64,000 nt of DNA from JACDAL01 sp963849115. Its GTDB lineage: Bacteria; Actinomycetota; CADDZG01; WHSQ01. The first letter of the stretch is position 1. The number at the start of each line of letters is the position of its first letter. Shown piece by piece: positions 24,138-33,426 of the stretch. Both the position numbers and the translations under genes were made by a program. The notes below the pieces were generated by a model. It was given only the letters and a program-made list of their open reading frames with translations, did no database searches and was not told where the DNA came from. The stretch covers positions 372,001 through 436,000 of the forward strand of contig CAWKGK010000009.1 in NCBI GenBank assembly GCA_963849115.1, written 5' to 3'.

Positions 24138-26114
24138 ATGGGGTCGCAGGGCGCGCGGCTCAACGTCGCGCAGAAGCTGATCGATTCACACCTCGTCTCG
24201 GGGGACATGACCCCCGGAGAGGAGGTTGGGCTTCGGATCGATCAGACGCTGACCCAGGATGCAACCGGAACGCTGGTGATGCTCGAGCTCGAGGCCATGG
24301 CTCTCGATCGGGTGCGCACCGAGCTATCGGCCCAGTACGTCGACCACAACCTCCTGCAGGCCGATGAGAAAAACGCCGACGACCATCTCTTCCTTTACAG
24401 CGCCTGCCAGAGGTTCGGGTTGTGGTACTCGAAGCCGGGCAACGGCGTCAGCCATCCCGTTCACATGCAGCGCTTCGGCATTCCCGGCAAGACCATGGCG
24501 GGCTCGGACAGCCACACTCCCGCCGCCGGCGCCCTCGGAATGTTGGCCATCGGCGTCGGCGGACTCGAGGTTGCCATGGCGATGGCAGGCGAGCCTCTGT
24601 TCGTCACGATGCCCGAGATCTGGGGCGTCGAGCTCACCGGACAGCTGCCGGACTGGGTCTCGTCCAAAGACGTCATCCTCGAGATGCTTAGACGGCATGG
24701 CGTCAAAGGGGGCCGCGGCCGCATCGTCGAGTATCACGGTGCCGGCCTCGAGCATCTCTCGGCGATGGACCGGCATGTGATCGCCAACATGGGGGCCGAG
24801 CTCGGGGCCACCACCACCGTGTTCCCCTCCGACGAGGAGGTTCGCCGCTTCCTGGCGAGCGAGGGTCGCGTCGACGACTGGGTCGAGCTGGTAGCGGACG
24901 AGGGCTGCTCTTACGACGTGACCGAGAGCATCGACCTGTCCCGGCTCGAGCCTCTCATAGCCACTCCCTCCAGCCCCGGAAACGTGGTGCCGGTGACAGA
25001 GGTGGCCGGCCGGGAGATCTCGCAGGTGGTTGTGGGCTCGTCGGCCAACCCGGGGCTGCGAGACTTCGCGGTGGTGTCCCAGATCGTCGCCGGGAGTCAG
25101 GCGCACCCGCGCGTCTCGTTGGACGTGAACCCGACCTCCCGCCAGACGCTCGAGATGATGATCCGCGAGGGGCTGCTCGCCCCCCTGATCCATGCGGGGG
25201 CGCGCCTCCATCAGTCGGGCTGCATGGGCTGCATCGGCATGGGGCAGGCGCCCGCCTCCAAGCAAATCAGCCTGCGTACGATGCCTCGGAACTTCCCCGG
25301 CCGCTCGGGGACGAAGGAGGACCTGGTCTATCTGTGCTCCCCCGAGACCGCGGCCGCCTCCGCACTGACCGGTGAGATCACCGACCCCCGCTCGCTCGAC
25401 ATGAACTACCCGCGCTTCGTGCCTCCAAAGGAACAGGCGATCAATACCGAGATGTTGGTGCCGCCGCCTCAGGGGTCGGAGACGGTCGAGCTTATCAAGG
25501 GCCCGAACATCTCATCCCTGCCGGACTTCGAGCCACTGCCGGACGAGCTGCGGCTCGAGGTGCTCCTCAAGGTGGGAGACGACGTCTCAACCGACGAGAT
25601 CATGCCGGCGGGACAGCGCGTGCTGCCGTTTCGCAGCAACATCGAGAAGATCTCCGAGTTCGTCTACTGGCAGGTCGACGACACCTACCACGAGCGCGCT
25701 CTCGAGGCAAAGAGGAAAGACGGCCATGCGATCGTCGCGGGCCACAACTACGGGCAGGGCTCGAGCCGGGAGCATGCCGCGATTGCCCCTCGCTACCTCG
25801 GCCTTCGTGTGGTGGTCGCCAAGAGTTTCGCCCGCATCCACTGGCAGAACCTCCCGAACTTCGGGATCCTCCCGCTCGAGTTCGAGGAGGAGTCGGCCTT
25901 CGACTCCCTGGACCAGGGCGACGTCCTGTTCTTGCCGGGCCTGCACGAGTCGCTGAGGGCACCGAAGCGCCGCATCACGGCCGGCAACGAGACGAAGGAC
26001 TCAGAGGTGGCGCTGGCCCACCGTCTCTCCGAGCGACAGGTGAGCATGGTGCTGAAGGGCGGTCTCATCCCGGTGTTCAAGGAACGCCTCACCGAGGAAA
26101 GGGGCAGCCATTGA
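24138..26114 (+). CDS. acnA: Aconitate hydratase (short monomeric form)
   Basis: A 658-residue aconitase, interconverting citrate and isocitrate in the TCA and glyoxylate cycles. Core domains hold GSDSHTPAAGALGMLAIGVGG (active-site DSH), and the C-terminal swivel domain has DDVSTDEIMPAG and YGQGSSREHAA. Two cluster cysteines lie in QSGCMGCIG, but the third ligand site, normally within GSCTN, reads GSSAN (25036-25050), with Ser in place of Cys. This may be a subfamily trait or a loss of the usual 4Fe-4S site. ATG 24138 has GAGGAGG upstream. The glyoxylate-pathway gene aceB lies at the far end of the window. It is coupled to the next small gene by a TTGA overlap. Confidence 0.88.
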   Translation: MGSQGARLNVAQKLIDSHLVSGDMTPGEEVGLRIDQTLTQDATGTLVMLELEAMALDRVRTELSAQYVDHNLLQADEKNADDHLFLYSACQRFGLWYSKPGNGVSHPVHMQRFGIPGKTMAGSDSHTPAAGALGMLAIGVGGLEVAMAMAGEPLFVTMPEIWGVELTGQLPDWVSSKDVILEMLRRHGVKGGRGRIVEYHGAGLEHLSAMDRHVIANMGAELGATTTVFPSDEEVRRFLASEGRVDDWVELVADEGCSYDVTESIDLSRLEPLIATPSSPGNVVPVTEVAGREISQVVVGSSANPGLRDFAVVSQIVAGSQAHPRVSLDVNPTSRQTLEMMIREGLLAPLIHAGARLHQSGCMGCIGMGQAPASKQISLRTMPRNFPGRSGTKEDLVYLCSPETAAASALTGEITDPRSLDMNYPRFVPPKEQAINTEMLVPPPQGSETVELIKGPNISSLPDFEPLPDELRLEVLLKVGDDVSTDEIMPAGQRVLPFRSNIEKISEFVYWQVDDTYHERALEAKRKDGHAIVAGHNYGQGSSREHAAIAPRYLGLRVVVAKSFARIHWQNLPNFGILPLEFEEESAFDSLDQGDVLFLPGLHESLRAPKRRITAGNETKDSEVALAHRLSERQVSMVLKGGLIPVFKERLTEERGSH

Positions 26115-26485
26115 GGAGAGCGCTAAATCTCCTGTGGGCGAGCCCGGCGAGCCTGGTGGGGGCCCTGCTGGCTCCCTTCTTCGCCTCGCGCCGCGTTTCC
26201 TCGGGGGTCCTGCTGTGCGAAGGAGCCTCCTGGCCCACTCGGCTCGGTTGGCGCTACCGGGCCATCACGTTTGGGCACGTGGTCCTGAGCGTGGACGAGT
26301 TGGACGACGCGCTGCTCGCCCACGAGCTCGTGCATGTCCGGCAATACGAGAGGCTGGGGGCATTGTTCATGCCCGCTTATCTGTGGGCGTCCGCTGCGGC
26401 GTGGCTGCGAGGCGGCCACTACTACCGCGACAACCGTTACGAGATCGAGGCGCGCCGAGGCCCCCACACCGCCGGGTGGCGGTGA
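26111..26485 (+). CDS. Small membrane-associated protein with HELVH motif
   Basis: A 124-residue protein beginning at TTG 26111, overlapping the aconitase stop (TTGA). An N-terminal hydrophobic segment (residues 3-25) is followed by ITFGHVVLSVDELDDALLAHELVHVRQYERLG. The HELVH element matches the HExxH zinc-peptidase pattern, and the following RQYE and YRDNRYEIEA are conserved in similar bacterial proteins of unknown function. Whether it hydrolyses peptides is uncertain, because the protein is far shorter than most peptidases. Coupling to aconitase is probably incidental. Confidence 0.65.
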   Translation: MRRALNLLWASPASLVGALLAPFFASRRVSSGVLLCEGASWPTRLGWRYRAITFGHVVLSVDELDDALLAHELVHVRQYERLGALFMPAYLWASAAAWLRGGHYYRDNRYEIEARRGPHTAGWR

Positions 26486-26496
26486 GTGGCTGCTGT

Positions 26497-26551
26497 GCAC
26501 CCCTCATCCCCCATTCGGCATTAAGGCCTGGGGCCGGGGCTCAAGGGGTGC
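26497..26551. repeat. Inverted repeat before the GGDEF-EAL gene
   Basis: Arms GCACCCCT (26497-26504) and AGGGGTGC (26544-26551) flank a 39-nt GC-rich loop between two plus-strand genes. It may be a terminator for the aconitase pair or a regulatory site. There is no T-run. Confidence 0.25.
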
Positions 26552-26575
26552 CCGGCCGGTGTCGATTCGTCCCCT

Positions 26576-29296
26576 ATGAAACCGGTCACTTCCACGCGGT
26601 TCCTGCTTGTATCGCTGCTGCTGGTCGTGGTCTATCAACTTCTCCCCCAAACGGATGTCAGGGCCTTCGTCTATGAGGGCTTCGCGGCCTGCTGCGTCGT
26701 CGTTCTGTTCGTGGCCTCACGTCGGCAGGAGCGCAGCAAGCGTGCAGCCTGGTTCTTCCTAACCGCCGGCGTCGGCACCTTCGTTTTGGGAGACGTGGTC
26801 TATTCCGCGTGGGATCTCGTCTTTCATGCCCCACCGCAGCCACCCAACCTGGGCGACGCTTTCTATCTAGCGACCTATCCGCTGCTGATCGCGGGCCTGG
26901 CCACTCTCATTCGAGCTCGAACCCCGGGACGTGACTCGGCCAGCCTGATAGATGCAACTATCATCGCCACCGGCCTGGGAGTGATCGCGTGGATCTTCCT
27001 GATACAGCCCTATGCGAACGATCCGGGCCTATCCCTAGGACTGCGCGTCGTTTTGACCGCCTACCCTGCCATGGACGTGCTGCTGCTGGCCGCCACCGCT
27101 CGCCTTGCCATGGGTGGCGGCGAGAGACCGCCTGCGTTCATTCTTCTTGTCGCGGCTCCGGTGATCCTCATGATCACCGATGCCATTTATGGGCTGCAGG
27201 TTTTGAACGGCACCTTTCAGTTCCGGGGTCCATTGGACATGGGATGGATGATCTTCTATGGCCTTATGACCACGGCCGCTCTCCATCCCTCGGCCGCTCA
27301 GCTCTCTGACAGAACGGCCGTGCCCGAACAGCGTCTGTCCTACGGCCGCCTGGCCTTGCTCGCGGCGGCCTCTCTCCTCGCACCCGGAGTCATTGTCATC
27401 CTGTCAGTTCAGGTCTCCGCCAGACACGCAGCCGACTTCTTCGTTGCGGGAGCGACCTCGGGCGTGCTGTTCCTGCTCGTCGTCGCTCGCATGGCGGGAC
27501 TGCTTCGCGCGCTCAGCCGGTCGGTGGCTCAAGTGGCCGCGCTACAGCAGGAGCGCGGAGAACGACGCTTCCGCTCCCTGGTGCAGAACTCCACCAACGT
27601 GATCATGCTCATGGATTCACGCGGCACTCTCGACTATGTGAGCCCATCTCTCGAGTCGGTTGCGGGCTACGAGCCGGATTCCGTCGTCGGGCTCAACCTC
27701 TTCGACTTCGTCCATCCCGACGATCTCAGCAACGTCCAGGAGCTCGTCGCGGATGTGATATCGGGAGCCGAAGCCCCGGCGACACTTGAGTGGCGGATGA
27801 AGAACGCGAGTGGCGAGTGGCGCTGGGTGGAGGGCTCGGCAAGGAATCTCTTGCACGATCCGGATGTGGAGAGCGTCGTCATCAACTGGCGTGATGTTAC
27901 CGAGCGAAAGGCGCTTGAGAGCCAGCTTACCCATCAGGCTTTCCACGACCCACTCACGAATCTCGCCAACAGAGCACTTTTCCGGGATCGGGTCGAGCAC
28001 GCGCTGAGCCGTCAGGATCGCAACCGAGCACCGCTCGCAGTGATGTTCATGGACCTCGACGACTTCAAGACGGTGAACGACAGCTTGGGCCACGAAGCGG
28101 GCGACGAGGTGCTCATCGAAGTCTCCAGGCGTCTCCACATGACCTTGCGATCGTCGGACACCGCCGCTCGTCTGGGGGGAGACGAATTCGCGCTCCTGGT
28201 TGAGATCCTCGCTCATCCGGAAGACACGATGAGGGTCGCAGAGCGGCTCTTGGACGCGATGAGAGAGCCCTTCGAAGTGATGGGCAGGCGGCTCTCGATT
28301 CGCGCCAGTGTCGGCATCGCCTTATCGGTTGCCGGCGATCACCGAGCCGACCAATTGCTGCGCAACGCAGACGTGGCTATGTATCGGGCCAAAAGCCACG
28401 GCAAAGGTCGCTACGAGGTCTACGAATCGGCCATGCATGCGGCGGTACTTGAACGCCTCGAGCTGAAGGCCGACCTCGAGCAGGCAATCTTGAATCAGGA
28501 GTTCTTCCTCCACTACCAACCCATCGTCGCTCTCGAGGATGAGCGGATCGTGGGTCTGGAGGCGTTGCTGCGCTGGAATCATCCTCAGGAGGGCACGATT
28601 CTGCCAAACAGGTTTATCCCGTTGGCCGAGGACACGGGACTGATAGTGCCCATCGGGCGGTGGGTGCTGCGGGAAGCCTGCCGTCAGGTACGGGTCTGGC
28701 AGATCAGGCACGGGCTCCCCGAGCTCTTCGCCGCCGTGAACCTGTCGGCCAAACAGTTGGGTGAGGCTTCTCTGGTCGACGAGGTACGTGCTCACCTTCG
28801 CGAATCCGGTCTCGACGGCTCCGATCTGACGTTGGAGATAACAGAGAGCTTGCTGATGGACGACATCGACGTGACCTTGACCAGGCTCGGCGATCTCAAG
28901 GCGCTCGGGGTCAAGCTCGCGGTGGACGATTTCGGGACGGGCTACTCGTCGCTGTCGTACCTGCAGCGATTCCCCATCGATCGACTCAAGATAGACAAGG
29001 CGTTCATCGACGGTGTGGCCCTGGGCGAACACGAGTCCGCCCTCGCCCGAGCCGTCATACAGCTGGGGGAATCGCTCAATCTCAGGGCCGTCGCAGAGGG
29101 CGTGGAAATGAGCGCCCAATTGCGAGAGCTCGTGCGGCTCGGGTGCGAATTCGGGCAGGGCTACTACTTCTCGAGGCCGCTTCCGGCCGACGCCATGGAG
29201 GACATGCTGAGCAGCGGCTACTCCTCGGTAGTCAACGATGGGAAAGAGGGGACCAGGGCGACAACTGCGCGAGCGCACGCTCGAACAACAACGTAA
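26576..29296 (+). CDS. Membrane-anchored PAS-GGDEF-EAL cyclic-di-GMP enzyme
   Basis: A 906-residue signalling protein. Residues 1-310 hold about nine or ten transmembrane segments forming an integral sensor; a PAS domain follows (about 330-445, ending INWRDVTERK); the GGDEF domain has an intact GGDEF (534-538) and an RSSD inhibitory site five residues upstream; the EAL domain has EALLRW (662-667) and DDFGTGYSS. Both synthesis and breakdown of c-di-GMP are therefore possible. ATG 26576 starts MKPVTSTRFLL. No c-di-GMP receptor or polysaccharide genes are adjacent. The sensor ligand is unknown. Confidence 0.93.
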   Translation: MKPVTSTRFLLVSLLLVVVYQLLPQTDVRAFVYEGFAACCVVVLFVASRRQERSKRAAWFFLTAGVGTFVLGDVVYSAWDLVFHAPPQPPNLGDAFYLATYPLLIAGLATLIRARTPGRDSASLIDATIIATGLGVIAWIFLIQPYANDPGLSLGLRVVLTAYPAMDVLLLAATARLAMGGGERPPAFILLVAAPVILMITDAIYGLQVLNGTFQFRGPLDMGWMIFYGLMTTAALHPSAAQLSDRTAVPEQRLSYGRLALLAAASLLAPGVIVILSVQVSARHAADFFVAGATSGVLFLLVVARMAGLLRALSRSVAQVAALQQERGERRFRSLVQNSTNVIMLMDSRGTLDYVSPSLESVAGYEPDSVVGLNLFDFVHPDDLSNVQELVADVISGAEAPATLEWRMKNASGEWRWVEGSARNLLHDPDVESVVINWRDVTERKALESQLTHQAFHDPLTNLANRALFRDRVEHALSRQDRNRAPLAVMFMDLDDFKTVNDSLGHEAGDEVLIEVSRRLHMTLRSSDTAARLGGDEFALLVEILAHPEDTMRVAERLLDAMREPFEVMGRRLSIRASVGIALSVAGDHRADQLLRNADVAMYRAKSHGKGRYEVYESAMHAAVLERLELKADLEQAILNQEFFLHYQPIVALEDERIVGLEALLRWNHPQEGTILPNRFIPLAEDTGLIVPIGRWVLREACRQVRVWQIRHGLPELFAAVNLSAKQLGEASLVDEVRAHLRESGLDGSDLTLEITESLLMDDIDVTLTRLGDLKALGVKLAVDDFGTGYSSLSYLQRFPIDRLKIDKAFIDGVALGEHESALARAVIQLGESLNLRAVAEGVEMSAQLRELVRLGCEFGQGYYFSRPLPADAMEDMLSSGYSSVVNDGKEGTRATTARAHARTTT

Positions 29297-29387
29297 GTTT
29301 GAATAGCGCCGATTCGCGGCCCCGTCGAGTGGTGGCAAATGGCTACTGCGTGATTCTTGTCCAGGTCCTGGGCATGAATGCTGCACC

Positions 29388-30191
29388 ATGAGCTTCGAGA
29401 ACCGGGTCTGCGTGATAACGGGGGCCTCGAGCGGAATCGGGCGGCGCACCGCCCTCGACCTCGCCTCGCACGGAGCGCGCGTCTGCGCCGCCGCTCGCCG
29501 GAAGGACCGCTTGGAGTCGCTCCTGCTCGCGATGGGGGGCGAAAGACAAGGGCACAGCCTTCACGTCACCGATGTGTCCTCCAAACCCAGTGTGCAGAGT
29601 CTGGCGAAGCATGTCTCGGGCACCTATGGCCGCCTCGACGTGCTCATCAACAACGCCGGCTTCTCCGACCACACACCCCTGGAGAACCCGGGAGCGGTGG
29701 CTTCGCTCGAACGGATCATGGCCACGAACTTCTACGGCGCGGTCTATTGCACCGCCGAGCTGCTTCCGCTTCTTTTCTCTTCGGCGCCCTCGAGTGTGGT
29801 CAACGTCGCCTCGGTGGCGGGGCGCTTGGCGCTCGGAGGCGACCCCGCCTACTGTGCCTCGAAGTTCGCCCTGGTGGGATGGTCGGAGGCCCTTCAAACC
29901 GAGCTTGCCCCCCGCGGCGTCCACGTGGGTGTGGTTGCCCCCGGATTGATTCCCACCGAGGGGTTTCCTCAGACCCAGGCGCAAACGTATCCGCTCCTCA
30001 GGAAGCTGCTCGGTACGGAGGCTCAGGTCTCGGAGGCCATCCTCGACTCCGTGCGCAGGCGTGTCTTCGAGCGAACGGTGCCGCGCTGGTACTACCTTCT
30101 GCAGTTACCCCGGCTTCTGGCGCCGCCCCTCTATCGCGCCGCCGAAAGCCGACTTGTCGCCCCGCGCCGGAGGCGTCTCCGGGACGCTTAG
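29388..30191 (+). CDS. Short-chain dehydrogenase/reductase
   Basis: A 267-residue classical SDR. The cofactor motif TGASSGIG is at residues 11-18, NNAGFSDH follows strand four, and the catalytic Ser and Tyr-x3-Lys lie in VNVASVAG and AYCASKFALVG. The basic residues after the first helix (AARRKDRLE) favour NADPH. The arginine-rich C-terminus (RLVAPRRRRLRDA) may contact membranes, as in some lipid-oxidising SDRs. The substrate is unknown. It stands 91 bp after the signalling gene with no visible ribosome site. Confidence 0.85.
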   Translation: MSFENRVCVITGASSGIGRRTALDLASHGARVCAAARRKDRLESLLLAMGGERQGHSLHVTDVSSKPSVQSLAKHVSGTYGRLDVLINNAGFSDHTPLENPGAVASLERIMATNFYGAVYCTAELLPLLFSSAPSSVVNVASVAGRLALGGDPAYCASKFALVGWSEALQTELAPRGVHVGVVAPGLIPTEGFPQTQAQTYPLLRKLLGTEAQVSEAILDSVRRRVFERTVPRWYYLLQLPRLLAPPLYRAAESRLVAPRRRRLRDA

Positions 30192-30227
30192 CCGCGAGGG
30201 GGCCGCGGATGGGGCACACTGGAAGTT

Positions 30228-31493
30228 ATGCCCGGTTTCTTCCCCACCGGTTGCAAGCCCGCGCTCGTCGTGGCGGCAACTCTGGTAGCCGCGTTGATGT
30301 CGCCCCCGGCTCCGGGGCAGGCGACCCTGCTCAAAGGGCCCGTGACGAAAGTAGCGCTGCGCTGCGAGGGCTCGAGCGACCCGACCCTGTTCTCGAACAA
30401 CAGGCGGCTGGTGACCTCCGCCAAGGGCCGGCTGTTGGCTCTTTACGACCCTGACGGCGCGGGCCAACAGCTCGTCTGGCGCGACCCTCCCGGAAAGTGG
30501 CACAGGAGGACTCGGGGACAGGTGCCGGACGGCTTTCTGCCGGGGGCAGGTCGAAAGGACCGATCCGATCGGCCCTCTTCCATCGCGCTGGTACGCGACG
30601 AGCGCCGTCATCAGACCGCCTGGGTCGTCACCAGCGGCGGGGCCTTCGGCCGGGCGGAGGGGGCCGGCGTACGCCTGCGCCGGTTGAGCGCGCTCAACCA
30701 CCCTGAGGGACCCAAGGTAGGGCCCCCGGTCAAGGTTACTCAGGGCCAGGGGGCGCGTGCCGACCTCGCCTTCGAAAGGGGACCAAACGGCCGCTATCGT
30801 GGCGTGATCTCGTGGCTTTACAGGACGCCGCGCGGCACCTATCGATTCCGGACTGCGTGGTTCACCGATCTGACCTCGAACAAGCCTCGCATCAGGGCGC
30901 GCCGCACAATCTTCAGAAGCGTGGTGGGCTCCCCGACCGGCACCTTGGTGCGGACCGACGGCGGAATGAGAATCATTGCCGCCACCGGCTCCGGCCGCCT
31001 GAGACTTTTCGCACACCGGGCGGGAACTGCTTTGGGGCAGTGGTACAGGGGAAGGGCCGACGTGTCCATCTGGCCCGGCTCGAAGCCGAGCGCCGTGGCT
31101 CTGAAAAACGGCCGCATTCTAGCCGCAGGCGAAATCAGGGTGGGGGGTCGCCGGGCGGTGAGGGCCTGGAGGTTCTCGGCTTCGGGTTCTGGGGTTACAA
31201 GGCTGATGCAGCGCGAAGGCTGGAGCCGCCCGGCTCTGACCTCACGGAGATCGGGCCGGGCGTGGCTGGTGGCGGTCCGAAGGGGCGACAAGAAAATCGT
31301 CTCGAGGGGCTTCAGGCCCGGTTCGGGCTGGGGAAGGGTCCGAGTAGAGACCCGGGTGCGAGGGCCGTTGGGTGCGACGGCCCCCAATGTTCCCCGCTAC
31401 TCGAAGCGTCGATTGCGGGTGCTGCTCGCCGGCGGGAATTGTCCCGGCCCCCGTGACTCCAACGGAGTGATCGCCTACCAGCGAGGACTCTAG
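30228..31493 (+). CDS. Secreted protein of unknown function, probably beta-rich
   Basis: A 421-residue protein with a signal peptide (MPGFFPTGCKPALVVAATLV onward, ending about residue 32). The rest is very Arg-, Gly- and Ser-rich with repeated blocks of the type GRLLALYDPDG, TSGGAFGRAEGAG and NGRILAAGEIRVGG, suggesting an irregular beta-propeller. One cysteine early (ALRCEG) and one near the end (GNCPGPR) could pair. No known family is recognised. The ATG at 30228 lies 36 bp after the SDR stop codon. The stop is 11 bp from the convergent phosphoesterase gene. Confidence 0.65.
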   Translation: MPGFFPTGCKPALVVAATLVAALMSPPAPGQATLLKGPVTKVALRCEGSSDPTLFSNNRRLVTSAKGRLLALYDPDGAGQQLVWRDPPGKWHRRTRGQVPDGFLPGAGRKDRSDRPSSIALVRDERRHQTAWVVTSGGAFGRAEGAGVRLRRLSALNHPEGPKVGPPVKVTQGQGARADLAFERGPNGRYRGVISWLYRTPRGTYRFRTAWFTDLTSNKPRIRARRTIFRSVVGSPTGTLVRTDGGMRIIAATGSGRLRLFAHRAGTALGQWYRGRADVSIWPGSKPSAVALKNGRILAAGEIRVGGRRAVRAWRFSASGSGVTRLMQREGWSRPALTSRRSGRAWLVAVRRGDKKIVSRGFRPGSGWGRVRVETRVRGPLGATAPNVPRYSKRRLRVLLAGGNCPGPRDSNGVIAYQRGL

Positions 31494-31504
31494 CCGGCAG
31501 CTCT

Positions 31505-32818
31505 CTATCCCCGCCGCCACTCGAAGCGGCGAGCGTTCTGGGGGCCGAGCCCGTAGCGGTGCAGGAAAGCGTTCGTGTGCGCATGCATCTCTGCGACCAA
31601 ATCGTGATCGGACAGCTGCACGAAGTTGTAGCTGTAACCGTTCGAGGCGACATCGATCAGCCCGTAACCAAACGGATAGCCACCCGGCGTAGCGACCTCG
31701 GTGACGGGGACGCCGTCGAAATCACGGGTTCTGGCATTGCGATGGGTGTGGCCACAGAACACACCCCACACGTTTCCAGAGTCGCAGGTAGCGTGCACCC
31801 TTCCGCTGTCGAGATCCCGCAACCCGAAGATGATCGGCGGGAAGCTCGTAAAGGGCTGCAATGGATGATGGAGAAAGACGAACGTCGGCGGACCGCCCGG
31901 AGAGGCGACTTCGGCGAGGAGGTCGTGCTGCGCTGCCGTCAGAGAGCCTCGCTCGACCGACCCCTCACCGGGTGTGAACTCCCCGGTCACCAGGTTGAAG
32001 GAGGAAAAGGGGGAGAGAGACCGCTCCGCCGAGTCGAGCAGGCAGAAGCGCATGTCGTTGTGCTGGATAAGAGCACCCTCGGGACGGCGACCGAAGGTGG
32101 CGGCGAAGTGGTCCGTTAGGGCTCCCTCTGAACGGGAGTAGACGTCGTGGTTGCCCACAACGCAGTGCCACGGCATGTCAAGCCCCGCCAGCACCTCCTG
32201 CGCGCCCGACAGCTCCGAAGCCTCGCCCCTTTCGGAGAGGTCGCCCAATTGAATGCAGAGCTCGGCCCCCGAAGAGTTGATGTCCTCCACCGCGGCTCGC
32301 GCGCTTGCCTCCCCCCAGCGAGAGCCGAGGTGAAGATCCGAGAGGACCGCCACGCGCAGCCGCACCCCTCCAGCGCGTGCCTGTGCCGCCGGGAGGGGCT
32401 CGAACTCGGGGACGGGGGGGAGGGCACGTGGGAACTCGACCGCGTTCCGGTCCTCTTCTCCCAGGGTTCGCAACTCCTGTGCCCCGTCGTCGAGATAGGG
32501 AGCGATATGGGCCCCCGCCCAGTCGCCCAGGCGCAGGATGAAGAGCTCCGCAAGAGGCTCGTCCGACCCCCCGTCCCCCGCCACCGAACGCATCCAGGCG
32601 GCGTGTGGAGCGACCAGCTCGGAGTCTGGTTTTCGAGGGCGAGAAAGTAGCGAGGCCTCGACGATCGCGGCCCGGCGAACGGCGCGGCTTTGCGCCGCTT
32701 CGAAGCGGGGCGCGTCACCCGCCCAGGAGCCATAGACCTGGGCGCGCGCTGCCTCCACAACCCAGGAGGAGCGGAGGAGGTCTGTCCTGATCTCGTCGGA
32801 GAGAATCGGTTCAGTCAT
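31505..32818 (-). CDS. Calcineurin-like metallophosphoesterase with extra N-terminal domain
   Basis: A 437-residue cytoplasmic protein. Residues 1-150 are an Ala/Arg-rich, probably helical region without known motif; from about 154 the phosphoesterase motifs appear: VLSDLHLGS, LGDLSERGE, VVGNHDVYS, FLHHPLQPF and CGHTHRN. The core resembles the CpdA/Icc class that cleaves cyclic nucleotides, and the N-terminal part may regulate or direct it. ATG 32818 diverges from the dCMP deaminase gene over 124 bp. Substrate unknown. Confidence 0.85.
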   Translation of the reverse strand: MTEPILSDEIRTDLLRSSWVVEAARAQVYGSWAGDAPRFEAAQSRAVRRAAIVEASLLSRPRKPDSELVAPHAAWMRSVAGDGGSDEPLAELFILRLGDWAGAHIAPYLDDGAQELRTLGEEDRNAVEFPRALPPVPEFEPLPAAQARAGGVRLRVAVLSDLHLGSRWGEASARAAVEDINSSGAELCIQLGDLSERGEASELSGAQEVLAGLDMPWHCVVGNHDVYSRSEGALTDHFAATFGRRPEGALIQHNDMRFCLLDSAERSLSPFSSFNLVTGEFTPGEGSVERGSLTAAQHDLLAEVASPGGPPTFVFLHHPLQPFTSFPPIIFGLRDLDSGRVHATCDSGNVWGVFCGHTHRNARTRDFDGVPVTEVATPGGYPFGYGLIDVASNGYSYNFVQLSDHDLVAEMHAHTNAFLHRYGLGPQNARRFEWRRG

Positions 32819-32897
32819 GAGCGCACAGGATAGGGTTCGTTTCTCTGGCTAAGATGCCGAGGGCTTCGGTGTCACTTCCCCGCCTGAGATTTGATAC

Positions 32898-32920
32898 TGA
32901 TCACTGGGTTGATCACGTGA
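32898..32920. promoter_or_regulatory. TGATCAC direct repeats and TCACGTGA palindrome before the dCMP deaminase
   Basis: TGATCAC at 32898-32904 recurs at 32910-32916 (12-bp period), and the second copy overlaps the 8-bp palindrome TCACGTGA (32913-32920). They lie 23-45 bp before the deaminase start and could be an operator. Weak evidence. Confidence 0.3.
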
Positions 32921-32942
32921 GTGGATCGAAAAGGAGAGCCTT

Positions 32943-33410
32943 GTGTCGCTTGCTCACAGGATCGGGGAGGCCCCCCGCACCGACTGGGACCGGTACTTTC
33001 TGAACATCGCCCGCGAGACCGCGACTCGCTCGAACTGCGTCCGCCGCAAGCACGGGGCCGTGGTGGTGAGACGCCGGCGTATCTGCTCGACCGGCTACAA
33101 CGGTCCTCCCTCGGGGCACGCCCACTGCGACAAGGGCGCCTGCCCGCGAGCCTCCTCCGAGGCCGCCAGCGGCTGGGGCCACGACGACTGCATCGCCATC
33201 CACGCCGAGGCCAACGCCCTGCTGTACTCCTCTCCTCAGGAGCGCGACGGCGCCTCCATTTACATCACGGGAGTGCCGTGCTTCGGCTGCGCCAAGCTCA
33301 TCGCCAACTCGGGAATCGCCGAGGTGGTGGCTGAGGGGCTGCCCTACGAGGGCTGGGAGCGGGTTCGTGCCTTCCTTCTCGACTGCGACGTGAGGGTCCG
33401 CTTGCTGTAA
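32943..33410 (+). CDS. dCMP/deoxycytidylate deaminase (ComEB-like)
   Basis: A 155-residue zinc deaminase that converts dCMP to dUMP for thymidylate synthesis. The zinc and catalytic residues are HAEAN (87-91) and PCFGC (112-116), with an additional zinc-rich insert (GHAHCDKGACPRA) typical of dCMP deaminases. GTG 32943 has AAGGAGA well placed upstream. It converges on the methyltransferase gene with a 16-bp gap. Confidence 0.9.
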   Translation: MSLAHRIGEAPRTDWDRYFLNIARETATRSNCVRRKHGAVVVRRRRICSTGYNGPPSGHAHCDKGACPRASSEAASGWGHDDCIAIHAEANALLYSSPQERDGASIYITGVPCFGCAKLIANSGIAEVVAEGLPYEGWERVRAFLLDCDVRVRLL

Positions 33411-33426
33411 TCGCTACGGGCCTCGG

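Noticed and set aside
24324..25265. 313-residue minus-strand frame inside aconitase
   Set aside because: It is antisense to strongly conserved aconitase sequence and has no recognisable motif.
28322..29449. 375-residue minus-strand frame opposite the EAL domain
   Set aside because: Antisense to an intact EAL domain; no start signals or family features.
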